This document shows, in pieces, positions 26,431 to 34,470 of a stretch of 40,535 bases of DNA (the first letter of the stretch is position 1; the number at the start of each line of letters is the position of its first letter). The notes beneath the pieces were generated by a model that was given only the letters and a program-made list of their open reading frames with translations, did no database searches and was not told the DNA's origin. Source of the DNA: CAZEZY01 sp964516635 (lineage in GTDB: Bacteria > Pseudomonadota > Gammaproteobacteria > Burkholderiales > Burkholderiaceae_C); NCBI GenBank assembly GCA_964516635.1, contig CAZEZY010000003.1:1-40535 (forward strand), given 5' to 3'. The translations under genes and the position numbers were made by a program.

Positions 26431-26450
26431 GAACAGGAGCTTATCCGGCG

Positions 26451-26481
26451 TGTCACAACAGTGACAGCGGGTTAACCCCGC
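26451..26481. terminator. Two adjacent stem-loops after hslU
   Basis: GCGGG/CCCGC with a 5-base loop (26467-26481) and TGTCAC/GTGACA with a 4-base loop (26451-26466) stand back to back, starting six bases beyond the hslU stop on the minus strand. No T-run follows, so they are not a standard intrinsic terminator; they may protect the 3' end or attenuate read-through into the methyltransferase gene. Confidence 0.4.
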
Positions 26482-26486
26482 CGAAG

Positions 26487-27815
26487 TCACAAGATGTAGC
26501 GAGACAGGTCTTCGTTCTGGCTCAGTGCACCGAGTCGGGCGTCAACATAAGCCCCGTCCACGTTGACGGTCTGACCGCTGAGTCTGGCCGCATCGAAACT
26601 CACTTCGTCCAGCAGGTGCTCCATGACCGTGGACAGACGGCGCGCGCCGATGTTTTCGGTGCGTTCGTTCACGTCGTGGGCAATCTCCGCCAGGCGGGTG
26701 ATGCCCTCGGGGGTGAACGTGACGGTCACGCCTTCGGTGGCGAGCAGCGCCTGGTACTGGCGCACCAGGCTGGCGTGCGTCTGCGTGAGGATGGCCTCGA
26801 AGTCGGCCACCGACAGCGACTGAAGCTCCACCCGAATCGGGAAACGCCCCTGCAACTCGGGAATCAGGTCACTGGGCTTGCTCAGGTGGAAGGCCCCGCT
26901 GGCGATGAACAGGATGTGATCGGTCTTGATGGGACCGTATTTGGTAGAGACGGTGGTGCCTTCCACCAGCGGCAGCAGATCGCGTTGCACCCCTTGGCGA
27001 GACACTTCGCCGGTATTCTGCCCTTCGCTGCGGCTGGTCACCTTGTCGATCTCGTCGATGAAGACGATGCCGTTCTGCTCGGCGTTGTGGATGGCCTGGA
27101 GCTTGATCTCTTCCTCGTTCACGAGCTTGGCGGCCTCCTCGTCGATCAGCAACTGGCGCGCCTCAACAATCCTGAGCTTGCGCGTCTTGCGCTTCGCGCC
27201 CCCGAGTTGCGAGAACATGCCGCGCAGCTGTTCGGCCATCTCCTCCATGCCGGGCGGGGTCATCACCTCCAGCTGGGGCTGCAGGGCCGAGACCTCGATC
27301 TCGATGTCCTTGTCGTCCAGCAGGCCTTCGCGGAGCTTCTTGCGAAACACCTGGCGAGCGGTGCTGTCGCGGTCCACTTCGCCATCCCCAAGGCGAGGCG
27401 GTGGAATCAGCGCGTCCAGGATGCGGTCTTCGGCGGCGTCCTCGGCGCGGACCCTCACCTTGGCGGCAGCCTGTTCGCGCGTCTGCTTCACCGCCATGTC
27501 CACCAGGTCACGGACAATGCTGTCCACATCCTTGCCGACGTAGCCGACTTCGGTGAACTTGGTGGCTTCGACCTTGATGAAGGGCGCGTTCGCCAGCCTG
27601 GCCAGACGGCGCGCGATCTCGGTCTTGCCCACGCCCGTCGGGCCGATCATCAGGATGTTCTTGGGCGTGATTTCAGGGCGCAGCTTGTCGTCCACCTGCT
27701 GGCGGCGCCAGCGATTGCGCAAGGCGATGGCCACGGCGCGCTTGGCCTGGTGCTGGCCGATGATGTGGGCGTCCAGCTCGGAGACGATTTCCTGGGGGGT
27801 CATGGCAGACGACAT
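26487..27815 (-). CDS. hslU: HslUV protease ATPase subunit HslU (ClpY)
   Basis: 442 residues, as in E. coli (443). Walker A GPTGVGKT at 58-65, the GYVGKD pore motif, Walker B with IVFIDEIDKV, and the C-terminal tail ending SRYIL that docks into HslV. The intermediate domain between the Walker motifs is present. HslU unfolds substrates and feeds them to HslV in the cytoplasm. ATG at 27815 lies three bases after the hslV stop; an in-frame ATG four codons later is possible. Confidence 0.98.
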   Translation of the reverse strand: MSSAMTPQEIVSELDAHIIGQHQAKRAVAIALRNRWRRQQVDDKLRPEITPKNILMIGPTGVGKTEIARRLARLANAPFIKVEATKFTEVGYVGKDVDSIVRDLVDMAVKQTREQAAAKVRVRAEDAAEDRILDALIPPPRLGDGEVDRDSTARQVFRKKLREGLLDDKDIEIEVSALQPQLEVMTPPGMEEMAEQLRGMFSQLGGAKRKTRKLRIVEARQLLIDEEAAKLVNEEEIKLQAIHNAEQNGIVFIDEIDKVTSRSEGQNTGEVSRQGVQRDLLPLVEGTTVSTKYGPIKTDHILFIASGAFHLSKPSDLIPELQGRFPIRVELQSLSVADFEAILTQTHASLVRQYQALLATEGVTVTFTPEGITRLAEIAHDVNERTENIGARRLSTVMEHLLDEVSFDAARLSGQTVNVDGAYVDARLGALSQNEDLSRYIL

Positions 27816-27818
27816 GGC

Positions 27819-28379
27819 TTACAGGACCTCGATGGTGTGGTTCATGTTGGTGTAGATGCACAATTCCCCCGCGACAGACAGGGATTGGCGCACGATGGTT
27901 TCGGCGTCGAGCTCGGTGTGGTCCACCAGGGCCTTGGCGGCGGCCTGTGCGTAGGCGCCACCGGAACCGATGGCCACGATGCCGTGCTCGGGCTCCAGCA
28001 CATCGCCGTTGCCGGTGATGATCAGGCTGGCGGTCTTGTCAGCCACGGCCAGCATGGCCTCCAGGCGGCGGAGCACCCGGTCGGTTCGCCAGTCCTTGGT
28101 GAGTTCGATGGCGGCCCGCACCAGATGGCCCTGGTGTTTTTCCAGTTTGGCCTCGAAGCGCTCGAACAGCGTGAAGGCATCGGCCGTGGCGCCCGCAAAC
28201 CCGGCCAGCACCTGGCCATGGTAGAGCTTGCGCACCTTGCGGGCGGTGCCCTTGATGACGATGGTGCCGAGCGTGACCTGGCCGTCGCCGCCAATGGCCA
28301 CCTGCACACCCTGCGGCGTGACACGGCGCACACAGACGATGGTGGTGCCGTAAAAGAGAGATGAATCCTTGTGTTCCAT
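27819..28379 (-). CDS. hslV: HslUV protease peptidase subunit HslV (ClpQ)
   Basis: 186 residues. The catalytic N-terminal Thr of mature HslV is Thr12 here, in GTTIVCVRR, so an 11-residue leader must be removed, longer than the single Met of E. coli. Other blocks: GDGQVTLG, AGFAGATADAFTLFERFE and SGGAYAQAAAKAL. HslV is the proteasome-like dodecamer of the HslUV heat-shock protease. It begins two bases after the STAS gene stop and is followed at once by hslU. Confidence 0.97.
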   Translation of the reverse strand: MEHKDSSLFYGTTIVCVRRVTPQGVQVAIGGDGQVTLGTIVIKGTARKVRKLYHGQVLAGFAGATADAFTLFERFEAKLEKHQGHLVRAAIELTKDWRTDRVLRRLEAMLAVADKTASLIITGNGDVLEPEHGIVAIGSGGAYAQAAAKALVDHTELDAETIVRQSLSVAGELCIYTNMNHTIEVL

Positions 28380-28381
28380 GT

Positions 28382-30112
28382 TCAGTATTGTCGCAGGCGT
28401 ACCGTCACTGCCTCGTCAATACCGACCACATGGAAAAACGCCGCCACCAGCCGGCTCACCCCTCGCAATTCCACCTGCGTACCCCGCGACATGGCAGCCA
28501 TGAGCCACTGCAGTATCGTTCCCGCCGCCGTGAAATCCACCCGCATGAGGAACTGGCAATCGATCACGAAAATCTTGTCTGGCGAGTGCGTTGACAGCGC
28601 CAGATCCATGGCCGCAATGGCTTCAGGCATGTCACCGGTCAGTTGCCCAGAGAGACGCACCGAGGCACCCGAGACGGCAGGCAGGGTGGTCGGCCATTCG
28701 GAGGAAATCTGGGTTTGAGCAGCCGGAAACTGGCTCTCGCTGCCATGAATGGTGGGCATCAGCGAAGGCCACTCCAGCACAGGCGGACCCCCCATCTGAC
28801 TGTGCAACATTGGTGGGGTGTCGGCTCTCTCGATGGCGGGTGGCGGCGCCGGCATGCTGTCAACCACTTCGAAGCGGCACAGGGGCTCCACCCATTCGGG
28901 TGGCATGACACCGTAGGTGACACAATAATCCAGAGCGACCAGATCGAATTCTTCACGGCGATGCATGGCCCGCAGCATCGCAAGGCGCAACAGCCACCAG
29001 ACCTGCCCGTTTTCGCGACGGCCCGACGGGGTGCTGGCTTTGAGACGCCGGCGCAGGACGGCCGCCCCCTTAAAGTTCAATCGCAGTGGTCGGACGTGCC
29101 ACCGGCTGACCTCTGCGAGCAGTGCGCTGGCGGCGGCCGGCTCAGCCGAGAGCAAGCCGGTCCAGTCCAGCCATTTGACCATCGCCGGTTCTGCCATCAG
29201 ACGAGACAGGCTTTCCACTGCGGCGGTGTCCAGAAACGGGGGGCAGATCCAGATGGACGAGTGCAGGCTGACGGACTGCTTCGAGACCGCCTCAGCGGAG
29301 CTGGATGGGGCGTCGACATCGGTGGGCCACCTTGGCACCGGTACGCCAAAACGAACAGCAAACTCGGCCGCAAACTCCTCGAATGCCTCGAAGTTCTGAC
29401 GCGCATGCAAGAGATCCAGCAAGGCCAGCCCGGCCATCCTGGCCGTCGGCGACAGCGGCTCCTGAACCATCAGGGTTCTCAGACCCTGTTCGGCGGCATC
29501 GTATTCGCCGTTGGCAAAACGCACAGCGGCCTCCGAAATGCCAGGGTGAGCCAGCACCTCGTCGGGTTCGCCGCTTGCATTGGGATCGTGCGTCAGCACG
29601 TCAAGCGCGGTACCGCCAGGGGCATTGCGTGCGCCCAGGTGGGCGGGTTGCGTGACCCCGCCGTCGAATCGTGCAGGGACCGTGGCACCACCAATGCGCA
29701 ATCCTTCACCCTCACCCGACGGTCGCCGGCGCAACCAGTGCTTCGACATCTGCTCCTCGATGAGGGCGATCTGCTCGATGGTCCGGCTTTTGGCAGCATC
29801 GGGCCCGTTGGATGAAGGCAGGTGAAGGGCTGAAACCGGCCCCACTGAAGGAGCGCCCGAGGAAACTTGCCCCTGGGTCGCCCGCTCGTCCGAATGACGA
29901 CGGACCTGCATGACTTCACGCAGGTGATTGAGTTCGTTGTGACGGACCTTGTCGTTGCGACGCTTGCGCTGGATGGCGGCCTTGAGCGCTTCTCGCTCCG
30001 CATCCAGCCCCTGTGCGCGCTGATCCAGGTCGGACCAGTCGACTGTCGGATGGCGAACGAACTTCGCCATCTTGGACAGCAACCCCCCTGATCCGGATTC
30101 GTCCTTGCTCAT
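28382..30112 (-). CDS. TPR/STAS-domain protein of unknown function
   Basis: 576 residues, soluble. A strongly basic helical segment (about 40-75) follows the N-terminus; a tetratricopeptide-like stretch is at about 190-250 (AAVRFANGEYDAAEQGLRTL); an STAS-like segment is at about 285-360 (ending RPLRLNFKGAAVLRRRL); and a clear STAS domain is at about 482-576 (KIFVIDCQFLMRVDFTAAG, then GTQVELRGVSRLVAAFFHVVGID). STAS domains bind nucleotides or partner proteins, as in anti-sigma antagonists and MlaB. The gene sits between dksA and hslV, ending two bases before hslV, so it is likely cotranscribed with the protease. I believe this arrangement recurs in Burkholderiales, but no function is known to me. 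Confidence 0.8.
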   Translation of the reverse strand: MSKDESGSGGLLSKMAKFVRHPTVDWSDLDQRAQGLDAEREALKAAIQRKRRNDKVRHNELNHLREVMQVRRHSDERATQGQVSSGAPSVGPVSALHLPSSNGPDAAKSRTIEQIALIEEQMSKHWLRRRPSGEGEGLRIGGATVPARFDGGVTQPAHLGARNAPGGTALDVLTHDPNASGEPDEVLAHPGISEAAVRFANGEYDAAEQGLRTLMVQEPLSPTARMAGLALLDLLHARQNFEAFEEFAAEFAVRFGVPVPRWPTDVDAPSSSAEAVSKQSVSLHSSIWICPPFLDTAAVESLSRLMAEPAMVKWLDWTGLLSAEPAAASALLAEVSRWHVRPLRLNFKGAAVLRRRLKASTPSGRRENGQVWWLLRLAMLRAMHRREEFDLVALDYCVTYGVMPPEWVEPLCRFEVVDSMPAPPPAIERADTPPMLHSQMGGPPVLEWPSLMPTIHGSESQFPAAQTQISSEWPTTLPAVSGASVRLSGQLTGDMPEAIAAMDLALSTHSPDKIFVIDCQFLMRVDFTAAGTILQWLMAAMSRGTQVELRGVSRLVAAFFHVVGIDEAVTVRLRQY

Positions 30113-30163
30113 GGATGGATCCCCCCCGGCATGATCATGGTGATGGGAGGGGGGTTCGACAGG

Positions 30164-30895
30164 TCAGTCCCCGAAGAGCTTCTGTTTCAGCTCCCGGCGC
30201 TGCTGAGCCTCGATGGAGAGGCTGGCTGTAGGACGCGCCAGCAAGCGACCCACCCCGATCGGCTCTCCGGTCTCGTCGCAGTAACCATAATCGCCTGCAT
30301 CGATACGGGCAATCGATTGCTCGATTTTTTTCAGAAGCTTGCGCTCGCGATCGCGGGTTCGCAGTTCCAGTGCGTGCTCTTCTTCGATCGTGGCGCGGTC
30401 GGCGGGATCAGGCACCACCACGGTTTCCTCTCGCAGGTGCTCGGTGGTCTCGCCGGCATTGATGAGGATGTCCTGCTTGAGTTGCTGCAGCTTGCGCCTG
30501 AAGTAGGCGAGTTGCACATCATTCATGTATTCGGTGTCTGGCATGGCCAGCACGTCGGCATCGGTCAGTTGCTCGATCGGGCGGGTTTTCCAGTGATGGG
30601 CCAGTTTCGGATCTTTCTTGAGGATGGCGGGTGAAATCGGGGTCATCTCTCGTTGTTTGGACGGGGTGAAGGTCGCCTTCGCTGCACCCGGGTCATGAGA
30701 GGGCGACACCACCTGGCTCATCTGGGCCTGCATCGCGGCCTGGGTGGCACGCTTGCTGACCGAAGGCACCTTGATCTCGGTGCCCGCCTTCAGCACCGGG
30801 GCTTCGGGCGTGGCTTCTGGCTTTTCAGCGGCTTTCGACCGGACGGTTTTCTTGCCTGCGGCCGATGCCGAAGCGGACTTGGCGGTGTCTTTCAC
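30164..30895 (-). CDS. dksA: RNA polymerase-binding regulator DksA, single-Cys variant with N-terminal extension
   Basis: 243 residues from GTG at 30895. The DksA core (about 95-243) has the coiled-coil tip DPADRA (163-168), whose acidic residues act at the polymerase active site. In the C4 finger only Cys206 (YGYCDETGEP) remains; the other three positions are Thr and Ser/Ala (in ASLSIEAQQ), so zinc binding is unlikely. DksA works with ppGpp in the stringent response. The extension (1-90) is Ala/Lys/Ser-rich. The GTG has AGGAG seven bases upstream. A longer frame from ATG 31078 (304 residues, AGGGG upstream) exists, but it contains a good -10 box, so I prefer the GTG. Confidence 0.9.
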   Translation of the reverse strand: MKDTAKSASASAAGKKTVRSKAAEKPEATPEAPVLKAGTEIKVPSVSKRATQAAMQAQMSQVVSPSHDPGAAKATFTPSKQREMTPISPAILKKDPKLAHHWKTRPIEQLTDADVLAMPDTEYMNDVQLAYFRRKLQQLKQDILINAGETTEHLREETVVVPDPADRATIEEEHALELRTRDRERKLLKKIEQSIARIDAGDYGYCDETGEPIGVGRLLARPTASLSIEAQQRRELKQKLFGD

Positions 30896-31005
30896 GACAG
30901 TACTCCTCACTGGGGCTGCAGCTACAGCCAGGGTGGATTCCGATGCATCGATCTTGCTTGAAGTTATCGTGGGTTGCAAGGCGGTAGGGAATTCAGACGC
31001 GGCCG

Positions 31006-31011
31006 ATTGTA
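31006..31011 (-). promoter_or_regulatory. Candidate -10 box for dksA
   Basis: TACAAT on the minus strand matches the -10 consensus in five of six positions and would start a transcript about 100 bases before the GTG chosen for dksA. No good -35 box is seen at the right distance. The 213 bases between the CobW gene and this GTG hold nothing else I can name. Confidence 0.4.
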
Positions 31012-31108
31012 CGTCTTCGGGATGCTCAACCGTTTCCGGCTTGAATGGCCAGTTGGACCGGACTGAAAGTGACCACATGGAAATACCCCTGAAAAAACAA
31101 CCGACCAG

Positions 31109-32173
31109 TCAGGCCAGCGACTGCTCAAGACCCTGAACCAGGATGTCTCGGGGCAGATCGATGCCGATGAACACCATTTTGCTCTGCCTGGGTTCATCCG
31201 GTTTCCATTCGGGCCCCAGATCGCTGCCCATGAGCTGATGCACCCCCTGAAAGATCACCTTGCGATCGGTGCCCTGCATGTACAGCACCCCCTTGTATCG
31301 AAGCATCTTGGGGCCATACACCTGAACGATGGCACCCAGAAAATCTTCAAGCCTGGCGGGATCGAAGGGACGGTCGGCCCGATAGACAAAGCTTTTCACA
31401 TCATCGTCATGGTGATGATGATGCCCATGCGCATGCTGGTGAGACGGGTGGTCGCAGTGCTCGCCGTGCTCATGATCGTCATGGTGATGATGGTGATGTT
31501 CGTGGTCATCGTGATCATCGGCCTTGAGGAAATCGGGATCGATGTCCAGCTTGGCATTCAGGTTGAACCCCCTGAGATCCAGCACCTTGCTGACAGGGAC
31601 CTGCCCGAAATGAGCCTTCTCGATCGGTGCACGAGGATTCATGTGCTTGAGCCGATGCAACAGCGCTTCCACCGATTCGTCATCGACCAGATCCGATTTG
31701 CTGATGAAGATCTGATCGGCAAACCCGACCTGACGACGTGCCTCCTGGCGATCATTGAGTTGCTGGGCGGCGTGCACGGCGTCCACCAGGGTGATGATGG
31801 AATCCAGCAGGTAGCTTTCGGCCACCTCGTCCATGAAAAAGGTCTGGGCCACCGGACCCGGGTCGGCCACGCCGGTGGTCTCGATCACGACCCGTTCGAA
31901 ATCGAGTTCGCCCTTGCGCTTTCTGGCGGCCAGGGTGGCCAGGGTGCCGCGAAGATCTTCCCGAATGGTGCAACAGATGCACCCATTGCTCATCTGGATG
32001 ATCTGCTCCTCGGTGTCAGCCACCAGGATGTCGTTGTCGATGTTCTCTTCGCCGAACTCGTTTTCAATGACGGCGATTTTCTGACCATGGGTTTCGGTCA
32101 GGACGCGTTTGAGCAGGGTGGTCTTGCCGGAGCCGAGGAATCCGGTCAGGATGGTGGCAGGGATGAGGGGCAT
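31109..32173 (-). CDS. CobW/COG0523-family metal chaperone GTPase with His-rich loop
   Basis: 354 residues from ATG 32173 (MPLIPATILTGFLG); the frame is open upstream but the conserved start is here. Walker A GFLGSGKTTLL at 11-21, the metal-binding CxCC motif as CICC at 65-68, and a 40-residue region at 219-258 with more than 20 His plus Asp and Glu. The CobW C-terminal domain follows (about 260-350). COG0523 GTPases deliver metals such as zinc or cobalt to target enzymes; the His-rich loop suggests zinc or nickel handling. No Zur box is recognised upstream, but a perfect palindrome is listed separately. It could serve the metalloenzymes nearby, but that is only inference. Confidence 0.92.
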   Translation of the reverse strand: MPLIPATILTGFLGSGKTTLLKRVLTETHGQKIAVIENEFGEENIDNDILVADTEEQIIQMSNGCICCTIREDLRGTLATLAARKRKGELDFERVVIETTGVADPGPVAQTFFMDEVAESYLLDSIITLVDAVHAAQQLNDRQEARRQVGFADQIFISKSDLVDDESVEALLHRLKHMNPRAPIEKAHFGQVPVSKVLDLRGFNLNAKLDIDPDFLKADDHDDHEHHHHHHDDHEHGEHCDHPSHQHAHGHHHHHDDDVKSFVYRADRPFDPARLEDFLGAIVQVYGPKMLRYKGVLYMQGTDRKVIFQGVHQLMGSDLGPEWKPDEPRQSKMVFIGIDLPRDILVQGLEQSLA

Positions 32174-32205
32174 GGCATTCAACGGTTGAGATCGATTCAG
32201 GATCG

Positions 32206-32219
32206 TCAAGGATCCTTGA
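32206..32219. promoter_or_regulatory. Perfect 14-bp palindrome before the CobW GTPase gene (possible operator)
   Basis: TCAAGGATCCTTGA is a perfect inverted repeat 33 bases before the gene's ATG. A -10-like TACACT (32229-32224 on the minus strand) lies just upstream of it, so a transcript start would fall inside the palindrome, as for many repressor sites. No good -35 box is visible and the sequence matches no operator I know. Confidence 0.35.
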
Positions 32220-32286
32220 TGACAGTGTAGGGCAAGCGTCAAGCCTGCCCATGGTCAACGTCCGCTGAACCGGCGCCCCGGAAGGT

Positions 32287-32715
32287 TCACGGCCGGAGAT
32301 ACACGTAACCTTCCTTGGCCTGCAGACGAGCCACCTCCGCCACGCCCGACGGCACGATGCGCGACTCCATCACCATCTTGGAGGGTTCCAGTTTCCGCGC
32401 CACCAGGGTGTTGTTGCAGACACGGAACTCCACACCTTTGGAGGCGAGGTCGGAAATGACCCCTGCAAACGGTTGCTCCATCTGGTTGGCGGCGCCTTCG
32501 ATGAGAAAGTCGATACCGAGTCCATGGGTGACCACCACGATCTTGGCCGTGGGGTCGGCGGCGAGATGGTTGCGGATGTTGTTCAGCCCTCTGGAAGCCT
32601 GAGGAATGCCTTCGCTCATGTGATACACCACCTTCACCGGTTCGGAAGCATGCACCGAGACACTGAAGAAAAGGCCCACCAGCAGCGACTGGATCAGCAG
32701 AAACAGGGACTTCAT
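32287..32715 (-). CDS. Periplasmic DsrE/DsrF-like protein
   Basis: 142 residues from ATG 32715, with AAGGAG six bases upstream. A signal peptide (1-23, ending SVHA) is followed by a DsrE-like fold: VKVVYHMSEG, then GLNNIRNHLAADP, KIVVVTHGLGIDFL, and a conserved Cys100 in EFRVCNNTL. Cytoplasmic DsrE proteins carry sulfur on this Cys; exported ones have no settled role. No other sulfur-oxidation gene is nearby. It lies between xerC and the CobW gene on the same strand. Confidence 0.82.
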   Translation of the reverse strand: MKSLFLLIQSLLVGLFFSVSVHASEPVKVVYHMSEGIPQASRGLNNIRNHLAADPTAKIVVVTHGLGIDFLIEGAANQMEQPFAGVISDLASKGVEFRVCNNTLVARKLEPSKMVMESRIVPSGVAEVARLQAKEGYVYLRP

Positions 32716-32805
32716 GCGCAACTCCTTAATGAATGAATGTCGGGATTGTCAACCGATCGGGTGAGAACACCCCCCTGGGGTTTCCCTAGGTCTGGCTGCC
32801 AGGCT

Positions 32806-33747
32806 TCAGCGCTTGCGTGCGCGGGGATGCGCCGCCTCGTAGACCTGGGCGAGGTGCTGGAAATCCAGTCTTGTGTAGACCTGCGTGGTGCCGATGCTGG
32901 CATGACCGAGCAGCTCCTGAACGGCCCTGAGGTCGCCACTCGACTGCAGCAGGTGAGAGGCAAAACTGTGCCTGAGCATGTGGGGGTGAACCCCCATCGG
33001 TATGCCGGCCCGCTGAGCCAGCGCCCGGAGTCGCTGACGGGCCACCTGGGGGGTGAGCCTTGCGCCTCTTGCCCCCAGAAACATCGCCGGTGATGCGATG
33101 TCTGCCAAATCCCGGGCACGTGTCTCCAGCCAGGCGGTCAGCGCCTCACGGGCGGCCGAGCCCAGGGGAACGGTTCGCCACTTGCCGCCTTTGCCCAGCA
33201 CATGGACATCGCTGCCCGCTCCATCGATCCAGCCCCGACAGACAGGCGAGTGCCTGACATCCAGATCCAGCAATTCGGCGATGCGCAGACCACATCCATA
33301 CAGGAGTTCCACGAGACAGCGATCCTGGACCTGCTGCCAGTCGGGGGCATCGGCTTGAGGGGGGGGCTGAAACGACGCGATCCTGACCGCATCCTCGACC
33401 CCCAGTGCCTTGGGAAGTGGTTTGGCCGCTCGCGGGGCCCTGACGCCCTGCACGGGATGCCGTGACACAGCGCCCTGACGGCCCAGCCACGTGTAGAAGC
33501 CTCTCCAGGTCGAGAGCACCAGGGCGATGCCCCGGGGGTGCCGTCGGGCAGCCCTCAGTTGCGCCACCCATTGCCGGACGTGACCCTCGGTCACCTCGCT
33601 CCATGCCAGCCTGGCCTGCGCACAACGATCAGACAGGTCCTGGAGGTGCGTGGCATACAGTGACTGCGTCCGCTCTGCCAGCCGTTTCTCGACCCGGATG
33701 TGGGTGAGGTAGCGGTCGACCCAGGACTGGTCAGGCGAGGTGCTCAT
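32806..33747 (-). CDS. xerC: Tyrosine recombinase XerC
   Basis: 313 residues. The catalytic set is complete: Arg155 (CGLRIAEL), Lys186 (LGKGGKWR), His256 and Arg259 (HPHMLRHSF), His282 (LGHASIG) and Tyr291 (TTQVYT). With XerD it resolves chromosome dimers at dif. The start at ATG 33747 overlaps the DUF484 gene by 17 bases. The order dapF-DUF484-xerC is the conserved one in proteobacteria, which distinguishes it from xerD. Downstream (about 32750-32790) are GC-rich inverted repeats without a T-run. Confidence 0.95.
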   Translation of the reverse strand: MSTSPDQSWVDRYLTHIRVEKRLAERTQSLYATHLQDLSDRCAQARLAWSEVTEGHVRQWVAQLRAARRHPRGIALVLSTWRGFYTWLGRQGAVSRHPVQGVRAPRAAKPLPKALGVEDAVRIASFQPPPQADAPDWQQVQDRCLVELLYGCGLRIAELLDLDVRHSPVCRGWIDGAGSDVHVLGKGGKWRTVPLGSAAREALTAWLETRARDLADIASPAMFLGARGARLTPQVARQRLRALAQRAGIPMGVHPHMLRHSFASHLLQSSGDLRAVQELLGHASIGTTQVYTRLDFQHLAQVYEAAHPRARKR

Positions 33748-34444
33748 CGCCCCCAGTCGATCCGGGCAGCAAGCGAGTCAGCGCCGCGGCTGCCAGTTCA
33801 GCGATGCGCTGGAGGAACTCGGTCCCCATCTGGGCATGGAATCGTCGGGGGTCTTCGGATGCCAGCACGAGCAACCCGAATGCCTGCTCATCCCGGCTTG
33901 CCCGCAGTGACATGAGGGCCACCGATGCCGCACGGGCAGGCTCGGGGAGCCAGCTGGCTGCCTCGAGTCCGGGGTTGGGCCCGCAGTAAGGTAGCGTCAG
34001 CGTTTCGGCAAACGCCCTGGCATCGGGACTGACCCCTTGCGTGAACGGGGCCTCAGCCCAGTCGGGTGGCAGATCCCAGAGCCGGATCGCGGCCTGCGGC
34101 AAGCCGAATTCGGCACAGAGGCCTTGCACCACGGCATCGGGAATCTGATCGGGCGCCTGGACGAGAAACAGGCTGCGCGTCCAGCGGTGCAGGTGGTCGG
34201 CGATCACCACGTTTTCCTGCCCGTGACGAATCATGTCAGCGGCCTTGAGTTCGAGATGTCGAATTTTTTCGCGAAGCATCTCGGCCTGACGTTCCTGCAG
34301 GCTGACCGCACGCTGGCCATGCGGGCTGGTGAGCTGCACGCTGGACAGGACCTCGGCGTGTCGCTCGAAAAAACCAGGGGTGTTCACCAGAAACTGGGCG
34401 ATGTCGTCTTCGGTGATGGGCGGAAGGGTGGTGCTGGAATCCAA
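33731..34444 (-). CDS. DUF484 family protein
   Basis: 237 residues from TTG at 34444, chosen for the GGAG about six bases upstream and because the upstream part of the frame is dapF read in another frame. The opening ITEDDIAQFLVNTPGFFERHAEVLSSVQLTSPHG is the hallmark of DUF484, followed by a coiled coil (about 45-75) and a GAF-like domain (about 90-230). Its partner genes dapF and xerC are the usual ones (E. coli yigA position). Function is unknown; a sensory or scaffolding role is inferred from the GAF-like fold. Confidence 0.9.
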   Translation of the reverse strand: MDSSTTLPPITEDDIAQFLVNTPGFFERHAEVLSSVQLTSPHGQRAVSLQERQAEMLREKIRHLELKAADMIRHGQENVVIADHLHRWTRSLFLVQAPDQIPDAVVQGLCAEFGLPQAAIRLWDLPPDWAEAPFTQGVSPDARAFAETLTLPYCGPNPGLEAASWLPEPARAASVALMSLRASRDEQAFGLLVLASEDPRRFHAQMGTEFLQRIAELAAAALTRLLPGSTGGDEHLA

Positions 34445-34470
34445 GGCGGTCTCCGGAGGGGTTCGATGAT

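Noticed and set aside
26616..28364. A 582-codon plus-strand open frame
   Set aside because: It is antisense to hslU and hslV, which are certain; long antisense frames arise from the GC-rich codon pattern. The peptide is His/Gly/Asp-rich low-quality sequence with no motif.
31400..31515. A repeat-like region of ATG/ATC-rich triplets
   Set aside because: It is the His/Asp codon run of the CobW GTPase loop, not a CRISPR array or non-coding repeat.
32174..32286. A Zur box in front of the CobW GTPase gene
   Set aside because: No AT-rich GTTATA-type palindrome is present; the only strong symmetry is the 14-bp palindrome, which does not fit Zur.
32747..32752. Perfect TTGACA on the minus strand before the DsrE-like gene
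   Set aside because: No acceptable -10 box at 16-18 bases; the position falls on the Shine-Dalgarno TTAAGG, so a promoter here is unsupported.
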